From: an uncultured Caryophanales bacterium | GTDB lineage: Bacteria; Bacillota_I; Bacilli_A; RFN20; CAG-288 | NCBI GenBank assembly: GCA_905211645.1 | Contig: CAJMBK010000005.1 | Span: 47,628 to 111,627, forward strand | Direction of reading: 5' to 3' | DNA: 64,000 nucleotides | Part shown: piece after piece, positions 45,395 to 55,179 of the stretch | How the letters are laid out: each line of letters opens with the position of its first letter | How positions within the stretch are numbered: position 1 is the stretch's first letter | The notes under the pieces: model-generated | What the model was told of the DNA's origin: nothing | Database searches by the model: none | The model's input: only the letters and a program-made list of their open reading frames with translations | Position numbers and translations under genes: made by a program

Positions 45395-45972
45395 ATGATA
45401 AACCTCCTTTTGGTCAAGATAAATTCATAAAACAAAATACCTGAATAATATAGAGCAAATAAAACTAAACAGATGATTGTGAAAACACTATTGAAAGTTA
45501 ATGTCTTAGCAAAGAAATTAACTAAGAAAGAAAATGATAATAGAAAAATGAAACTGATAACTTTCAAAACAGTTAATTCATTTAAAGCATTAGTTTTCTG
45601 AATTGAAAAGCTTTCATAGTTGTTATTGATAACATTGAGTTTTTCTTCAAAATTAATGCTATTTCCATCGAAAACATCTCTTAAAGTTAAATTGAAAACG
45701 CCAAAGTTAATTTTTTCAATCATGTTTGAATTTTTGAATGAATCTAAATTCTTATTCTTGATATCTTCAATGCAATATTTACTTTGATTGAAACTATCCT
45801 CAACGGAAAAACCACTCATCAAATAGAAATAAAGCCTTGAGATAAAATTGTATTTTGATGCATAAACCTTATCTTTTTTGCTAAAGATTACCTGCAACAT
45901 GATATAAGTAATAAAGATTAATAAAATCAAACCTATAAAGATTAGTCTCATCAGATTATCTTTAGTGACCAA
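45391..45972 (-). CDS. T2SSF/TadB-like membrane protein, start uncertain
   Basis: From the first canonical codon (TTG at 45972) 193 residues: a membrane segment, a cytoplasmic helical domain with FISRLYFYLMSGFSVEDSF, which is reminiscent of the T2SSF repeat (F..L..LL.sG.s...aL), and two C-terminal spans. That TTG has no ribosome binding site. The frame continues upstream to an excellent GGAGG at 46056-46060, with ATT codons five and eight bases after it and another membrane segment encoded between, giving four spans as in TadB. The true start is therefore probably non-canonical near 46047. TGA stop. Confidence 0.6.
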   Translation of the reverse strand: MVTKDNLMRLIFIGLILLIFITYIMLQVIFSKKDKVYASKYNFISRLYFYLMSGFSVEDSFNQSKYCIEDIKNKNLDSFKNSNMIEKINFGVFNLTLRDVFDGNSINFEEKLNVINNNYESFSIQKTNALNELTVLKVISFIFLLSFSFLVNFFAKTLTFNSVFTIICLVLFALYYSGILFYEFILTKRRFII

Positions 45973-46062
45973 AAAGATAGATAGACCGATTGCTAACGCA
46001 AAAACGAAACTTAATAAATTTCTTAAATTTGTTACCCTTGTAATAATAATTATATCCTCCTT

Positions 46063-46458
46063 TTAAATTTCAAAGTCTAAGTTGATAGCTTCAGCAAATG
46101 TTAAAAATTTGTCTATAGCGATTATCTTCTTACGTCTGTATGTTGAACAAGAATATTTGTCATCCCACCAGTAGTCAACTTTTTTATCCAAGTACTCATT
46201 GATGATAATTGTTTTTGAAACATCATCAAGTCGGCTAAAGATGTAGTGAATACTTCTTACGAATCCAACAATACGATTCAACTTAGCATTAGACTTGTCG
46301 ATTTTTTCACAATATTTATCGAACAAACTATAATTACCTGTTTCAACAAAGTTGCCACAGGGAATTACACGCTCAGCAATTAATCTTGTAATTGAAGCAT
46401 TGTATTTATCCAATATTGAAATTACTTTCGACTTTTTAATAATGTTTAAAGTTTTCAT
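46063..46458 (-). CDS. MG284/MPN403-like or ArpU-like small regulator
   Basis: 131 residues. The C-terminal half looks like a sigma-70 region-4 type helix-turn-helix: a DDVSKTIIINEYLDKK segment, a WW pair, then YSCSTYRRKKIIAIDKF. This pattern is found in the mycoplasmal MG284/MPN403 proteins and in phage ArpU/RinA-type regulators. The N-terminal half is helical without known motif. AGGAGG precedes the ATG. It heads the operon and ends seven bases before the next gene's ribosome binding sequence. A transcription-factor role is inferred. Confidence 0.5.
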   Translation of the reverse strand: MKTLNIIKKSKVISILDKYNASITRLIAERVIPCGNFVETGNYSLFDKYCEKIDKSNAKLNRIVGFVRSIHYIFSRLDDVSKTIIINEYLDKKVDYWWDDKYSCSTYRRKKIIAIDKFLTFAEAINLDFEI

Positions 46459-46536
46459 AATACCTCCTTTCTACCTTATTTATGTGATATTTAAAATCGA
46501 GTTTTTTGTTTTTTTATAACTTTTTTTAATTTTCAC

Positions 46537-46579
46537 AAAAAAAATCACGAATCCAAGAGACTTCTCTTGAACTCGTGAC
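46537..46579 (-). terminator. eno terminator
   Basis: 17-bp stem on the - strand RNA (GTCACGAGTTCAAGAGA with TCTCTTGGATTCGTGAT, three G-U pairs), 2-nt loop as drawn, followed by U8. The G-U pairs would be A-C mismatches on the other strand, so it acts for eno. Confidence 0.85.
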
Positions 46580-46630
46580 TATTTTTTCAATATTTTAGTG
46601 TAATTTTTAAGATTTTAAATTTTTGTTAAA

Positions 46631-47926
46631 TTAGTCAACTTTGACGTTGAATGCACCCTTACCAGGATACTTGGAATCTGTTAATTCGGATTCGATCTTC
46701 AATAAACGGTTGTACTTAGCAACACGTTCGGAACGGCAAGGAGCACCAGTCTTGATTTGGCAGGTATTCAATGCGACACATAAATCTGCTAATGATGTGT
46801 CTTCAGTTTCACCGGAACGATGTGAAACAACTGCTGTGTAACCATGCTTCAAAGCAGTTTGAATGGTTGTTAAGGTTTCAGAAAGTGAACCGATTTGGTT
46901 GAGTTTGATTAAGATGGAGTTACCTGCACCTAATGCGATACCCTTTTCAAGTCTTGTGTGATTTGTAACGAATAAATCATCACCGACTAATTGTAATCTA
47001 TGACCTAACTTAGCAGTAAGTTTTTGCCAACCTTCCCAGTCTTCTTCATCAAGACCGTCTTCCAAAGAAACGATTGGATAATCAGTTGTTAACTTATCCC
47101 AGTAAGCGATTAATTCATCACTTGTATAGTCTTTACCAGCTTTAGGTAAGTGGTAGTGACCAATACCTTTAGGAGACTTCCATTCAGAAGATGCAGCATC
47201 CATTGCGAAAACGACATCTTTACCAGGAACATAACCTGCATTCTTAACAGCTTCAACTAAGCAATCTAATGCTTCTTCAGTTGATAAGTTTGGAGCGAAA
47301 CCACCTTCGTCACCAACACCGATGCTTAAGCCTTTACCTTTAAGTTCTTTTGCTAATGCGTGGTAGATTTCTGCACACCATCTTAATGCTTCAGCAAAGC
47401 TAGGAGCACCGACAGGCATAATCATGAATTCTTGAACATCAATTGAGTTAGCAGCATGGCAACCACCATTCAAAATGTTCATCATAGGGACTGGTAATGT
47501 ACGAGCATTTTGACCACCTAAATACTTATAAAGTGGAATGCCTAAGGATTGGCTAGCAGCTCTTGCAGCAGCTAAGGAAACACCTAAAATAGCATTTGCA
47601 CCCAATTTTGTCTTATTTGGAGTACCATCTAAGTCGATCATGACCTTGTCGACTGCGTAGATGTCACAAGCATCAACACCAACTAATGCCTTGCTGATTA
47701 ACTTGTTGACGTTTTCGACTGCCTTTAAGCAACCTTTACCTAAATAACGTTTCTTGTCGCCATCACGAAGTTCACAAGCTTCGAATGCACCTGTTGAAGC
47801 ACCGCTAGGAACAGCACCGGTTGCAACTGTACCATCAGCTAATGTGACTTCAGCTTCTAAAGTAGGATTACCACGTGAATCGAGAATTTCACGAGCAGTT
47901 ACTTTAACAATTTCTGTTTTTTTCAT
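46631..47926 (-). CDS. eno: Enolase
   Basis: Glycolytic 2-phosphoglycerate dehydratase, 431 residues, full length. Mg-binding and catalytic motifs: SGASTGAFEA (mobile loop), GVGDEGGFAPN (catalytic Glu), LVGDDLFVTN, and SHRSGETEDT. Monocistronic between the four-gene operon and divergent mgtE, with its own terminator. Confidence 0.98.
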   Translation of the reverse strand: MKKTEIVKVTAREILDSRGNPTLEAEVTLADGTVATGAVPSGASTGAFEACELRDGDKKRYLGKGCLKAVENVNKLISKALVGVDACDIYAVDKVMIDLDGTPNKTKLGANAILGVSLAAARAASQSLGIPLYKYLGGQNARTLPVPMMNILNGGCHAANSIDVQEFMIMPVGAPSFAEALRWCAEIYHALAKELKGKGLSIGVGDEGGFAPNLSTEEALDCLVEAVKNAGYVPGKDVVFAMDAASSEWKSPKGIGHYHLPKAGKDYTSDELIAYWDKLTTDYPIVSLEDGLDEEDWEGWQKLTAKLGHRLQLVGDDLFVTNHTRLEKGIALGAGNSILIKLNQIGSLSETLTTIQTALKHGYTAVVSHRSGETEDTSLADLCVALNTCQIKTGAPCRSERVAKYNRLLKIESELTDSKYPGKGAFNVKVD

Positions 47927-48107
47927 GAAAAAATATTTTCCTTTCTAAGTTAAAAAAACTTTAATGTCGATTTTATTTTAGCACTTTGAAATCAAAAATC
48001 TCGTATTAATATTAATGAAAAAGTTTTACTTCATTTTTATTCTTTTTTATCGAATTTCAACTCTCATTTTCTGCCTTTTTACTATAATTAGTAGAGCAGG
48101 TTTTATT

Positions 48108-49697
48108 ATGAACGAAAATAAGAATTTAAGTGAAGAAAACATTGAAGTAGATGATAAAACTTCGGAACAAAAAGTTTCGGATGTTCGCAAAGATTATGTT
48201 GCAGATATCATCGAAGAAATTTCAATCAATAAAGAATCAACTGAAGATGCTTCCGACGAAATTGAAAAGCAGGAGCACCCTTATTTTAATAACCAATTAA
48301 CTTTGGAGGAATTTACCAAAGTTATCGAATCGAAAAACATCACTGCTTTAAGTAAAATTGAAGAAGATAATAACGAAGTTTTACTTGGTGATTTACTCAC
48401 TGAGATGTCTGATACTGACATCGTTTTATTCTTCAAACTTTCTCGCAGTGCTAAATCTGCGTTAATCTTCTCTTATTTGTCTCCTGAACATAAGGAAAAG
48501 ATTATCGAAGCCTTCACCAATGAACAAATTCAATCACTTGTTTCAAAAATGGCAACTGACGATTTAGTCGACTTCGTCGATGATTTGCCAAGTAACTTAG
48601 TCCAGAAAGTTCTTCAATCAACCTCAAAGGAAAACAGAAAGAAGATTAATGCATTCTTACAATTTGAAGATGGAACCGCTGGTTCGATCATGACAACTGA
48701 ATACGTTGAACTTTCTTCGAATATGACAGTTTTACAAGCCTTTGATAAAGTTAGAGAAGTCGGTAAGAAAGCTGAAACTATTCAAAAACTCTTCGTCATT
48801 GATTCATCAAGAATTTTGATTGGAGTTGTAAATCTTGATACCTTAATCTTTGCTAAACCTACAGAAAAGATTGAAGATATCATGCTTACTGATTATGCAT
48901 ACGCTTTAACTGCAACTGACCAAGAGGAAGTTTCAAACCTCTTCAAGAAATACGACTTAAGCGTTTTACCTATTACCAATACTGAAAAACGTATCTTAGG
49001 TATCATCACCGTCGACGACATCTTGGACGTTGTCGAAGAAGAAAATACCGAAGATATGAATAAAATCGCTGGTATTAGTGGTAAGGAGAATAAACCTTAC
49101 TTCCAAACAACTATCTTGCAATCAACTAAGAAATGTTTCCCATGGCTCATGTTCTTGTTGGTTGTCGGAACATTAACTAGCTTAGTTTTAAATCAGTTCG
49201 AAGCAAGTTTAAGTGTTGTTCCGGTTTTAACAGTTTTCATTCCAACCCTTATGGGAACTTCCGGTAACTCCGGTAACCAAACTACAACAGTTATTACCAG
49301 AGCCTTATCACTAAAAGAAATTCAACCAAAAAGTTGGTATAAAGTTCTTGGAAAAGAAGCAGTAACTGGATTATTAATAGGTTTAATTGTTGGAATCTTC
49401 ACATTCTGTTGGACATTAGTTGAGTTCTATGCCAACATCATTCAAATTGAAGCAGGTGATACTCTTGGAATGAATATGGATCTTTACAGAGTTATGATTG
49501 CATCAGTTGTTGGACTTTGTGTCTTCTTTGCAATCTTCTTCTCAAGAGTCATCGGATCAATTCTTCCAATTGTTGCAAAATTATGTCATTTGGACCCAGC
49601 AGTCATGGCAGGACCACTTATCACAACAATTTTGGATACATCTTCATTACTTATTTATTTAGGTTTGGCTGAATTAATCATCATGCCTTTAGTCTAA
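48108..49697 (+). CDS. mgtE: Magnesium transporter MgtE
   Basis: Mg2+ channel of the inner membrane, 529 residues from the ATG at 48108. This start is chosen because a TATAAT lies at 48083-48088, inside the longer open frame, and AGCAGG precedes the ATG. N-domain, two CBS domains (SIMTTEYVEL, VLPITNTEKRILGIITVDDIL), then five membrane segments with PTLMGTSGNSGNQ and LDPAVMAGPLITTILD, which lines the pore. No M-box riboswitch fits in the short upstream gap. Confidence 0.95.
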   Translation: MNENKNLSEENIEVDDKTSEQKVSDVRKDYVADIIEEISINKESTEDASDEIEKQEHPYFNNQLTLEEFTKVIESKNITALSKIEEDNNEVLLGDLLTEMSDTDIVLFFKLSRSAKSALIFSYLSPEHKEKIIEAFTNEQIQSLVSKMATDDLVDFVDDLPSNLVQKVLQSTSKENRKKINAFLQFEDGTAGSIMTTEYVELSSNMTVLQAFDKVREVGKKAETIQKLFVIDSSRILIGVVNLDTLIFAKPTEKIEDIMLTDYAYALTATDQEEVSNLFKKYDLSVLPITNTEKRILGIITVDDILDVVEEENTEDMNKIAGISGKENKPYFQTTILQSTKKCFPWLMFLLVVGTLTSLVLNQFEASLSVVPVLTVFIPTLMGTSGNSGNQTTTVITRALSLKEIQPKSWYKVLGKEAVTGLLIGLIVGIFTFCWTLVEFYANIIQIEAGDTLGMNMDLYRVMIASVVGLCVFFAIFFSRVIGSILPIVAKLCHLDPAVMAGPLITTILDTSSLLIYLGLAELIIMPLV

Positions 49698-52600
49698 AAA
49701 ATTTCAACCAATTCACCTTTAATTAAAGAATACAAGTAGCAATTGCAATTTGTAAGTGAGAATATTCTTTCAACGTTCTCCTTATAATGAAGCAATTGCT
49801 TTTTATATGCTTCATCTTCAGTATTCTTCAATTTATAGTCGACAATAATAGCTCTATCTTTGAAAATGAAAAGGCAGTCAATTGAATTATATCTATTATT
49901 TTCTGCATCGAAATAATTGTATTCAGTGAAATAATTCTCACAGTTTTCAATCCAATCTTTGATGTCTTTATGGTTTAAAAACAATGAAATAAGTCTTTTT
50001 TCTTGACCGGAAATCTTTGATAAATCAGGTTTTTTGAAATCGATGTATGATAAAAGTTTATGAACTCTATCACCGAATTCAACTGCTGAAGTACTTGCAT
50101 GAATAACCTCACCTTTAGAAGCAATCTTTTCCTCTGTAAATAAAATGTCAAGTGGTTTAGTTACAACTTGCACAGAATCATTTTCACTTTCGAATAATTT
50201 ATCATCTTCTTGTCTTGAATAATCAGGACTTACAGAAGATTCAAGAGATAAGTTCTTTTTAATTTCTTCTTTTGAATAGCTGCAATCAACATTATTTAAA
50301 ACCTTGAAGAAACTATCTGAAATTTCCAAAGGAGTTTCAGTATGACCAATTGGCATGACAAAGAACATTTGGAATTTCGTTCTAGTTAAACTGACATAGA
50401 ATAATCTAATTTTTTCTTCCAAAATATCACGTTTATACAAATAATCGATAATTTCTTGATTAGGCATAACCTTGTAATAAGGAGCACTCTCTGTTTGCTC
50501 TAATTTAATCAAAGAATATGGATAACCTAAAGAAATACCATTGTAATACTTATCAAATTTCTTAAATGAAACTCTAAATGAAGAACTGTTATCCTTAACA
50601 TTGTATTGAGAAGTTAATTCCATAAAGAAAATAATATTAAATTCCAAACCTTTAGATTTATGAATATTAATTAAAGTAACAGCATCATCAATTTCTTCTT
50701 TAAATGGAACTTTTAATTCAATATCATCGTCACTTTCAGCTTGTAAATATTCTGAAATTTCTTCAAAACTCATATTTAAAGTCTTGAAGTTATCAATTTG
50801 TGAATAGATATATTGATAAACAGCAAGTTCATTTGAAGGATTAGTTAAAGATTTTAATTTACTTGTAATTTCAAGTCTTTCAAAAATCTTTTTGTAAATA
50901 AAATCGATTGAATATGCAGAATATTTATCTTTAATTTCATCCAAAATTCCAAGTATTGGAGCATGAACATTCTGTTTGATGTATTTATAAATATCTTCAT
51001 CAGTCTCATTACAAATGAATGATCTTGAAACTGAATAAAGATAGTGATTGTAGCTTTTTGCATCATCAGGATTTGAATAATACATAGCAGTCAATCTAAT
51101 TAAATTCTTTAAAACATCATAAGATTCAGTCGAGCGAATCTTTTTATCTGCTCTGTTAATTGTTGGAATTTGATATTGCTTAAAGATTTCAGAAATATCT
51201 TCGTAATTAGTTGTCTTCTCTGTGATAATTGCAAAATCAGAAAACTTTAGTTTTCTAAAAGTTTCACCTCCATCAAAGGAAACTTCTGGATAGGTTGACA
51301 TCATATTTAAAATCTTTTCAGCAACTAATTTTGCTTCAACAAAATAATTACCTTGAACGTCCTTTTTACCTTCGATGTTATAAAGAATTGAAACATTCTC
51401 TTTAGGTAATTTGGTCTTATCATAATCAGCAAAGTTTGAATTTTTAGCAGTTAGTCTTTGTTCATCACAATCGTATTTAACTCCGCCGAAATCTTTAGAC
51501 ATAATTTGATCAAAAATGTCATTGATAGCACCAATTACTGTACTTGAAGATCTGAAATTATCATTCATAGTGATTAACTCACCACTAATTAATTCGTCTT
51601 CACTAGTAACAGCATCAAGTTGCTTATATTTGTCGTATCTAGCACTGAATAACTTAGGATTACCATCACGGAAAGCGTAAATTGACTGTTTGATATCACC
51701 AACCATAAACAAATTACGATTTTCAAGCAAATTCAAAAGTGTATCTTGAATATCGTTTGAATCTTGATATTCATCAACCATGATAATTTTATATTTGGAT
51801 TTAATAATTTCTAAGATATCCTTATGATTTCTTAAAAGATTTAGAACCATTCTGGATAAATCATCGAAAACATAAGCTTTCTTTTCAGTTTTATATGCAA
51901 AAACTTGATTATTAACTTCTTTAGCAGCAGTTAATAAAAATCTAACAGCATCTTGATAGATTGGTAAAATTTCATGCATGTCTTCTTCATCAAGAACTTT
52001 TGAAACGCTTGTTTTAATTCTTTTAATCTTATCTGCATATGAAACAATTTCTTGATAATTAGGATCAGCTAAAATCTCTTCATTTTTTGAACCACATGAA
52101 AAGCACATATCAGAAGCTAAAGATTTAAGTTGCTTAAATGTATTAATTTCCAAATAATCTGGATCTAAATCGTTTGCTTCGCAGCAACTATTCAATTTTT
52201 TAATTAGTTCGTTATATTTTTTCTTAAGATATTTTTCAGCAGCATTACCTTTTTCAATATTTTGATATTCTCTAAGAATATTTAAAGCATAACTAATACA
52301 ATTCTTCAACTCATTTCCATGAATCAAAAGGAGTTTGTTATAGGCATTATTGAAAAACTTTTCAGAAGTATTGTTAGTAATGAAGTCTTCAACATCGATT
52401 TCATATGGTAATTTTTGTTCTTTCTTAATCAAATCAGCAATAATGCTTTCAGCAAGACTAGAATTTTTGTAGGTGTAATTAGTTAAAAATTTAATTGTTA
52501 ATTCATCTTTTTCACTGATTTTCTTTTCAATGTATTTATGGATGAATTCATTAGTAATAACATTGACAAAATTACCATCGATAATTGAAAAATCAGAAGG

Positions 52601-52930
52601 TAAATTGATGATATAACCATATTGTTTTAATAATGAATTGTTGAAACTATCGTAAGTACAAACATCACATGAATCTACTTTATCACATAAAGAATCATCT
52701 AAATCTGGATCATCTTTAATAAACTGCTTAATTCTTTTGCGCATATTAAAAGCAGCATCTTTAGTGAATGTCAAAATAAGCATCTGATCTAAAGAGTAAC
52801 CATCTTTTAATAATTTACAAACACGAGCACCTAAGATTTGTGTTTTACCACTACCCGCTCCGGCAGAAACTAAAACATTATGTCCGATGGCATCAATTGC
52901 TCTTTGTTGTTTAACAGTAAATTTACTCAT
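49694..52930 (-). CDS. addA: AddA-type helicase-nuclease subunit
   Basis: Processes double-strand breaks for RecA loading. 1078 residues, slightly short for AddA. UvrD-like motifs: Walker A SAGAGSGKT near 18, DEYQDSN, GDIKQSIYAFRDG, and motif VI LFYVSLTRTK. The C-terminal RecB-family nuclease has SIDCLFIF and VDYKLK (Asp and Lys of the active site). Its start overlaps the addB end by eight bases. Confidence 0.94.
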   Translation of the reverse strand: MSKFTVKQQRAIDAIGHNVLVSAGAGSGKTQILGARVCKLLKDGYSLDQMLILTFTKDAAFNMRKRIKQFIKDDPDLDDSLCDKVDSCDVCTYDSFNNSLLKQYGYIINLPSDFSIIDGNFVNVITNEFIHKYIEKKISEKDELTIKFLTNYTYKNSSLAESIIADLIKKEQKLPYEIDVEDFITNNTSEKFFNNAYNKLLLIHGNELKNCISYALNILREYQNIEKGNAAEKYLKKKYNELIKKLNSCCEANDLDPDYLEINTFKQLKSLASDMCFSCGSKNEEILADPNYQEIVSYADKIKRIKTSVSKVLDEEDMHEILPIYQDAVRFLLTAAKEVNNQVFAYKTEKKAYVFDDLSRMVLNLLRNHKDILEIIKSKYKIIMVDEYQDSNDIQDTLLNLLENRNLFMVGDIKQSIYAFRDGNPKLFSARYDKYKQLDAVTSEDELISGELITMNDNFRSSSTVIGAINDIFDQIMSKDFGGVKYDCDEQRLTAKNSNFADYDKTKLPKENVSILYNIEGKKDVQGNYFVEAKLVAEKILNMMSTYPEVSFDGGETFRKLKFSDFAIITEKTTNYEDISEIFKQYQIPTINRADKKIRSTESYDVLKNLIRLTAMYYSNPDDAKSYNHYLYSVSRSFICNETDEDIYKYIKQNVHAPILGILDEIKDKYSAYSIDFIYKKIFERLEITSKLKSLTNPSNELAVYQYIYSQIDNFKTLNMSFEEISEYLQAESDDDIELKVPFKEEIDDAVTLINIHKSKGLEFNIIFFMELTSQYNVKDNSSSFRVSFKKFDKYYNGISLGYPYSLIKLEQTESAPYYKVMPNQEIIDYLYKRDILEEKIRLFYVSLTRTKFQMFFVMPIGHTETPLEISDSFFKVLNNVDCSYSKEEIKKNLSLESSVSPDYSRQEDDKLFESENDSVQVVTKPLDILFTEEKIASKGEVIHASTSAVEFGDRVHKLLSYIDFKKPDLSKISGQEKRLISLFLNHKDIKDWIENCENYFTEYNYFDAENNRYNSIDCLFIFKDRAIIVDYKLKNTEDEAYKKQLLHYKENVERIFSLTNCNCYLYSLIKGELVEIF

Positions 52931-55178
52931 CTTCTTCAGTTTCCTCGTCTAATTTTGGAAGAATATTCACATAATTTGAATTCTTTCTAAAGCAAATATC
53001 TTGGAATGGACACAAATCACAACCTTCATAAGCAATTTTTCCGACAACGTAAACACGTTTTGGATTGATGTCGAATGAATAATTCTTAATTCCATCATGA
53101 GCTTTTTGATAAAGCTCGGGAACAGAATCGACTATATTATGATAATCTTCAAGAGTGTAATTTGATCTTGATGCAATATCTCCAAAGAAACATTTTGCAG
53201 CATTTTTATCACCAGTAATATTTAGTGCTTTCTTGCTTGAATATAGGCCTTTTAACTTTGTATCAGAACCAATATCAACAGGTGAGACAAAGATTTTCTT
53301 AATAAAAGCACCTATGTTATCAGAGTTAACATTTTGACTTAAGTATACATAAGTTGGAAGTTGTTGTGTCAATCCATTCATAGCTGCTGGGTAATTAAAT
53401 TTGTACATGCCTGATTTAAAATCAACAACGAAATTTAAAACATCAGGAATTACAACGTACAAATCGATTCGACCTTTAATGTCAAAATCATTAAATTCTT
53501 TATTAAAATTTTTTTCGATAAAAAACTTAGCATTTTCACCTAAATAATTTTTTAGTGATTCAACATTTCTTTTCAATGATGGAATCATATATTTGGATAA
53601 ATCTAAATAAAACTTATCAATTTCATCCAAACCTTCATAATATTTAGTAATATCGATTTCATACTCTTTTCCCTCAAAGAAATTTTCAATATATTTATGT
53701 AAAAAGTTTCCTCTTTGAGTATCAAGAGTTTGTTCAAAACTATCATTAAAAACAAATTTACTCAGATAATATTTGAATCCACAATCAAAATATTTGTCTA
53801 ACGAAGTAGGTGAATATTGAGGATGTGTAGTAAAAGTTAAATATTCAGAGTTTCTTTTATATGAATTATCAAATTTTTTGAATGGAACTTTCTTTTTTAA
53901 ATTTAAATATTTTTGACCTAATCTGCTTGTAGTGTTGTAAATTTTATGAGAATACAATTTGTCTGCAAGATAAAAGTCTAAAAACTCTTCAGAATATTGT
54001 GTATCTTCGTTTTCATCAATGAATTCTGGTTTAAAGAATTCAGAATATTTATTAATAATTGAAGATTCATTTAGGGTTTCAAGCTGACTATTTGAACTAA
54101 ATGTAATTAACAAATCATTGTTTTGTGAAGCAAAGCACAAATAATTTATGAAGAGATTTGAAAATGATTGGATATATTCAGTTGGACTGATTTCAAAAGA
54201 ATTTTTGCTTGTTTCAGCATTCAAAGCATAGTTATCTCTTTTTTGAGAATCCATATTTGTATTCAATCCTAAAACAAATACATGTTTATAAGTTTTCTTT
54301 ATATCATTGATTGAGGAGAAAACTTTAATACCTTTATCAACTGAGAATGATGAATTTAAAGATTTGATTAAATATTCTTTAATTAAATCATCTTCTAAAT
54401 CAAATTCTTGGATTTCAGAATATGCAGTTAAAAGCTTATCTATAAATTTACTTTCAACATCAGATAAATCTTCCTTTTTAGTGATTTCATCAAACTTTTC
54501 TTTAGAAAAATTATCAAATAATTCTCGATAAAGATTCAAATTTGAAAAATCGGATTTAAATAAAATGAGAGGTAATTTATAAAAATCGTTAATAATTGAA
54601 ACTATATTCAAATAACTGTTTGATGTGATAATAACGATATCTTTGTAATTTTCTCCATCTAAAAGAATTCCATTAATTTTATTTAAAACATAAGAAACCT
54701 CATCACGAGCAAGACTGAATTTAGTTAAAGTTAAAGCGTTTAAATCATTCAATTTCATAATAGAATAATTAATATTTTTATCTTTCAAAATGAAAAATAA
54801 ATCTGTATCAAATTTTTCATCATAACCGTAAATTACAACTTCGAAGTTTTTAATAAAATCCATTAAATCTGAATGGATATTCCAAAACTCTTTTGAAACT
54901 AAAAAGTCTTTAACTTTAATTAAGTTTTCATCATTTAAGTTATCAAACTTAGTGAAATATCTTAACTTGTAGACAATTCTTGAAAATAAATCAAAGCTGA
55001 ACTCGGGATAGATTTTTCTAAATTCGGAGTAGAGATTAAACATCTTTGCATTTGAAATTTCAGGAAGAAATTCATCTAAAAAGTTATCTTTACTTAGATA
55101 AAGACAATTTTCATTTTTATAGATGTTTTCGATCAAAAATTGTTTGTAAAATGCAGGAGTAATTACTATCTTTTTCAT
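52923..55178 (-). CDS. addB: AddB/RexB-type helicase-nuclease subunit, short form
   Basis: Partner of AddA. 751 residues against about 1150 for Bacillus AddB. The C-terminal nuclease domain is clear: an iron-sulfur cluster formed by the Cys in KYFDCGFKYYL and the trio CDLCPFQDIC, with the active-site VVDFKSG. The N-terminal helicase-like part is reduced and has no Walker A (the first 20 residues lack GxxGxGKT), as in RexB of lactic acid bacteria. The call rests on context plus the nuclease domain. Confidence 0.85.
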   Translation of the reverse strand: MKKIVITPAFYKQFLIENIYKNENCLYLSKDNFLDEFLPEISNAKMFNLYSEFRKIYPEFSFDLFSRIVYKLRYFTKFDNLNDENLIKVKDFLVSKEFWNIHSDLMDFIKNFEVVIYGYDEKFDTDLFFILKDKNINYSIMKLNDLNALTLTKFSLARDEVSYVLNKINGILLDGENYKDIVIITSNSYLNIVSIINDFYKLPLILFKSDFSNLNLYRELFDNFSKEKFDEITKKEDLSDVESKFIDKLLTAYSEIQEFDLEDDLIKEYLIKSLNSSFSVDKGIKVFSSINDIKKTYKHVFVLGLNTNMDSQKRDNYALNAETSKNSFEISPTEYIQSFSNLFINYLCFASQNNDLLITFSSNSQLETLNESSIINKYSEFFKPEFIDENEDTQYSEEFLDFYLADKLYSHKIYNTTSRLGQKYLNLKKKVPFKKFDNSYKRNSEYLTFTTHPQYSPTSLDKYFDCGFKYYLSKFVFNDSFEQTLDTQRGNFLHKYIENFFEGKEYEIDITKYYEGLDEIDKFYLDLSKYMIPSLKRNVESLKNYLGENAKFFIEKNFNKEFNDFDIKGRIDLYVVIPDVLNFVVDFKSGMYKFNYPAAMNGLTQQLPTYVYLSQNVNSDNIGAFIKKIFVSPVDIGSDTKLKGLYSSKKALNITGDKNAAKCFFGDIASRSNYTLEDYHNIVDSVPELYQKAHDGIKNYSFDINPKRVYVVGKIAYEGCDLCPFQDICFRKNSNYVNILPKLDEETEEDE

Positions 55179-55179
55179 C

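Noticed and set aside
47927..48107. M-box magnesium riboswitch before mgtE
   Set aside because: The TATAAT at 48083 leaves a leader of only about 15 bases, far too short for an M-box.
48015..48107. Longer MgtE with N-terminal hydrophobic extension
   Set aside because: The extension contains the likely promoter, and MgtE proteins start with a soluble N-domain; ATG 48108 has a binding site.
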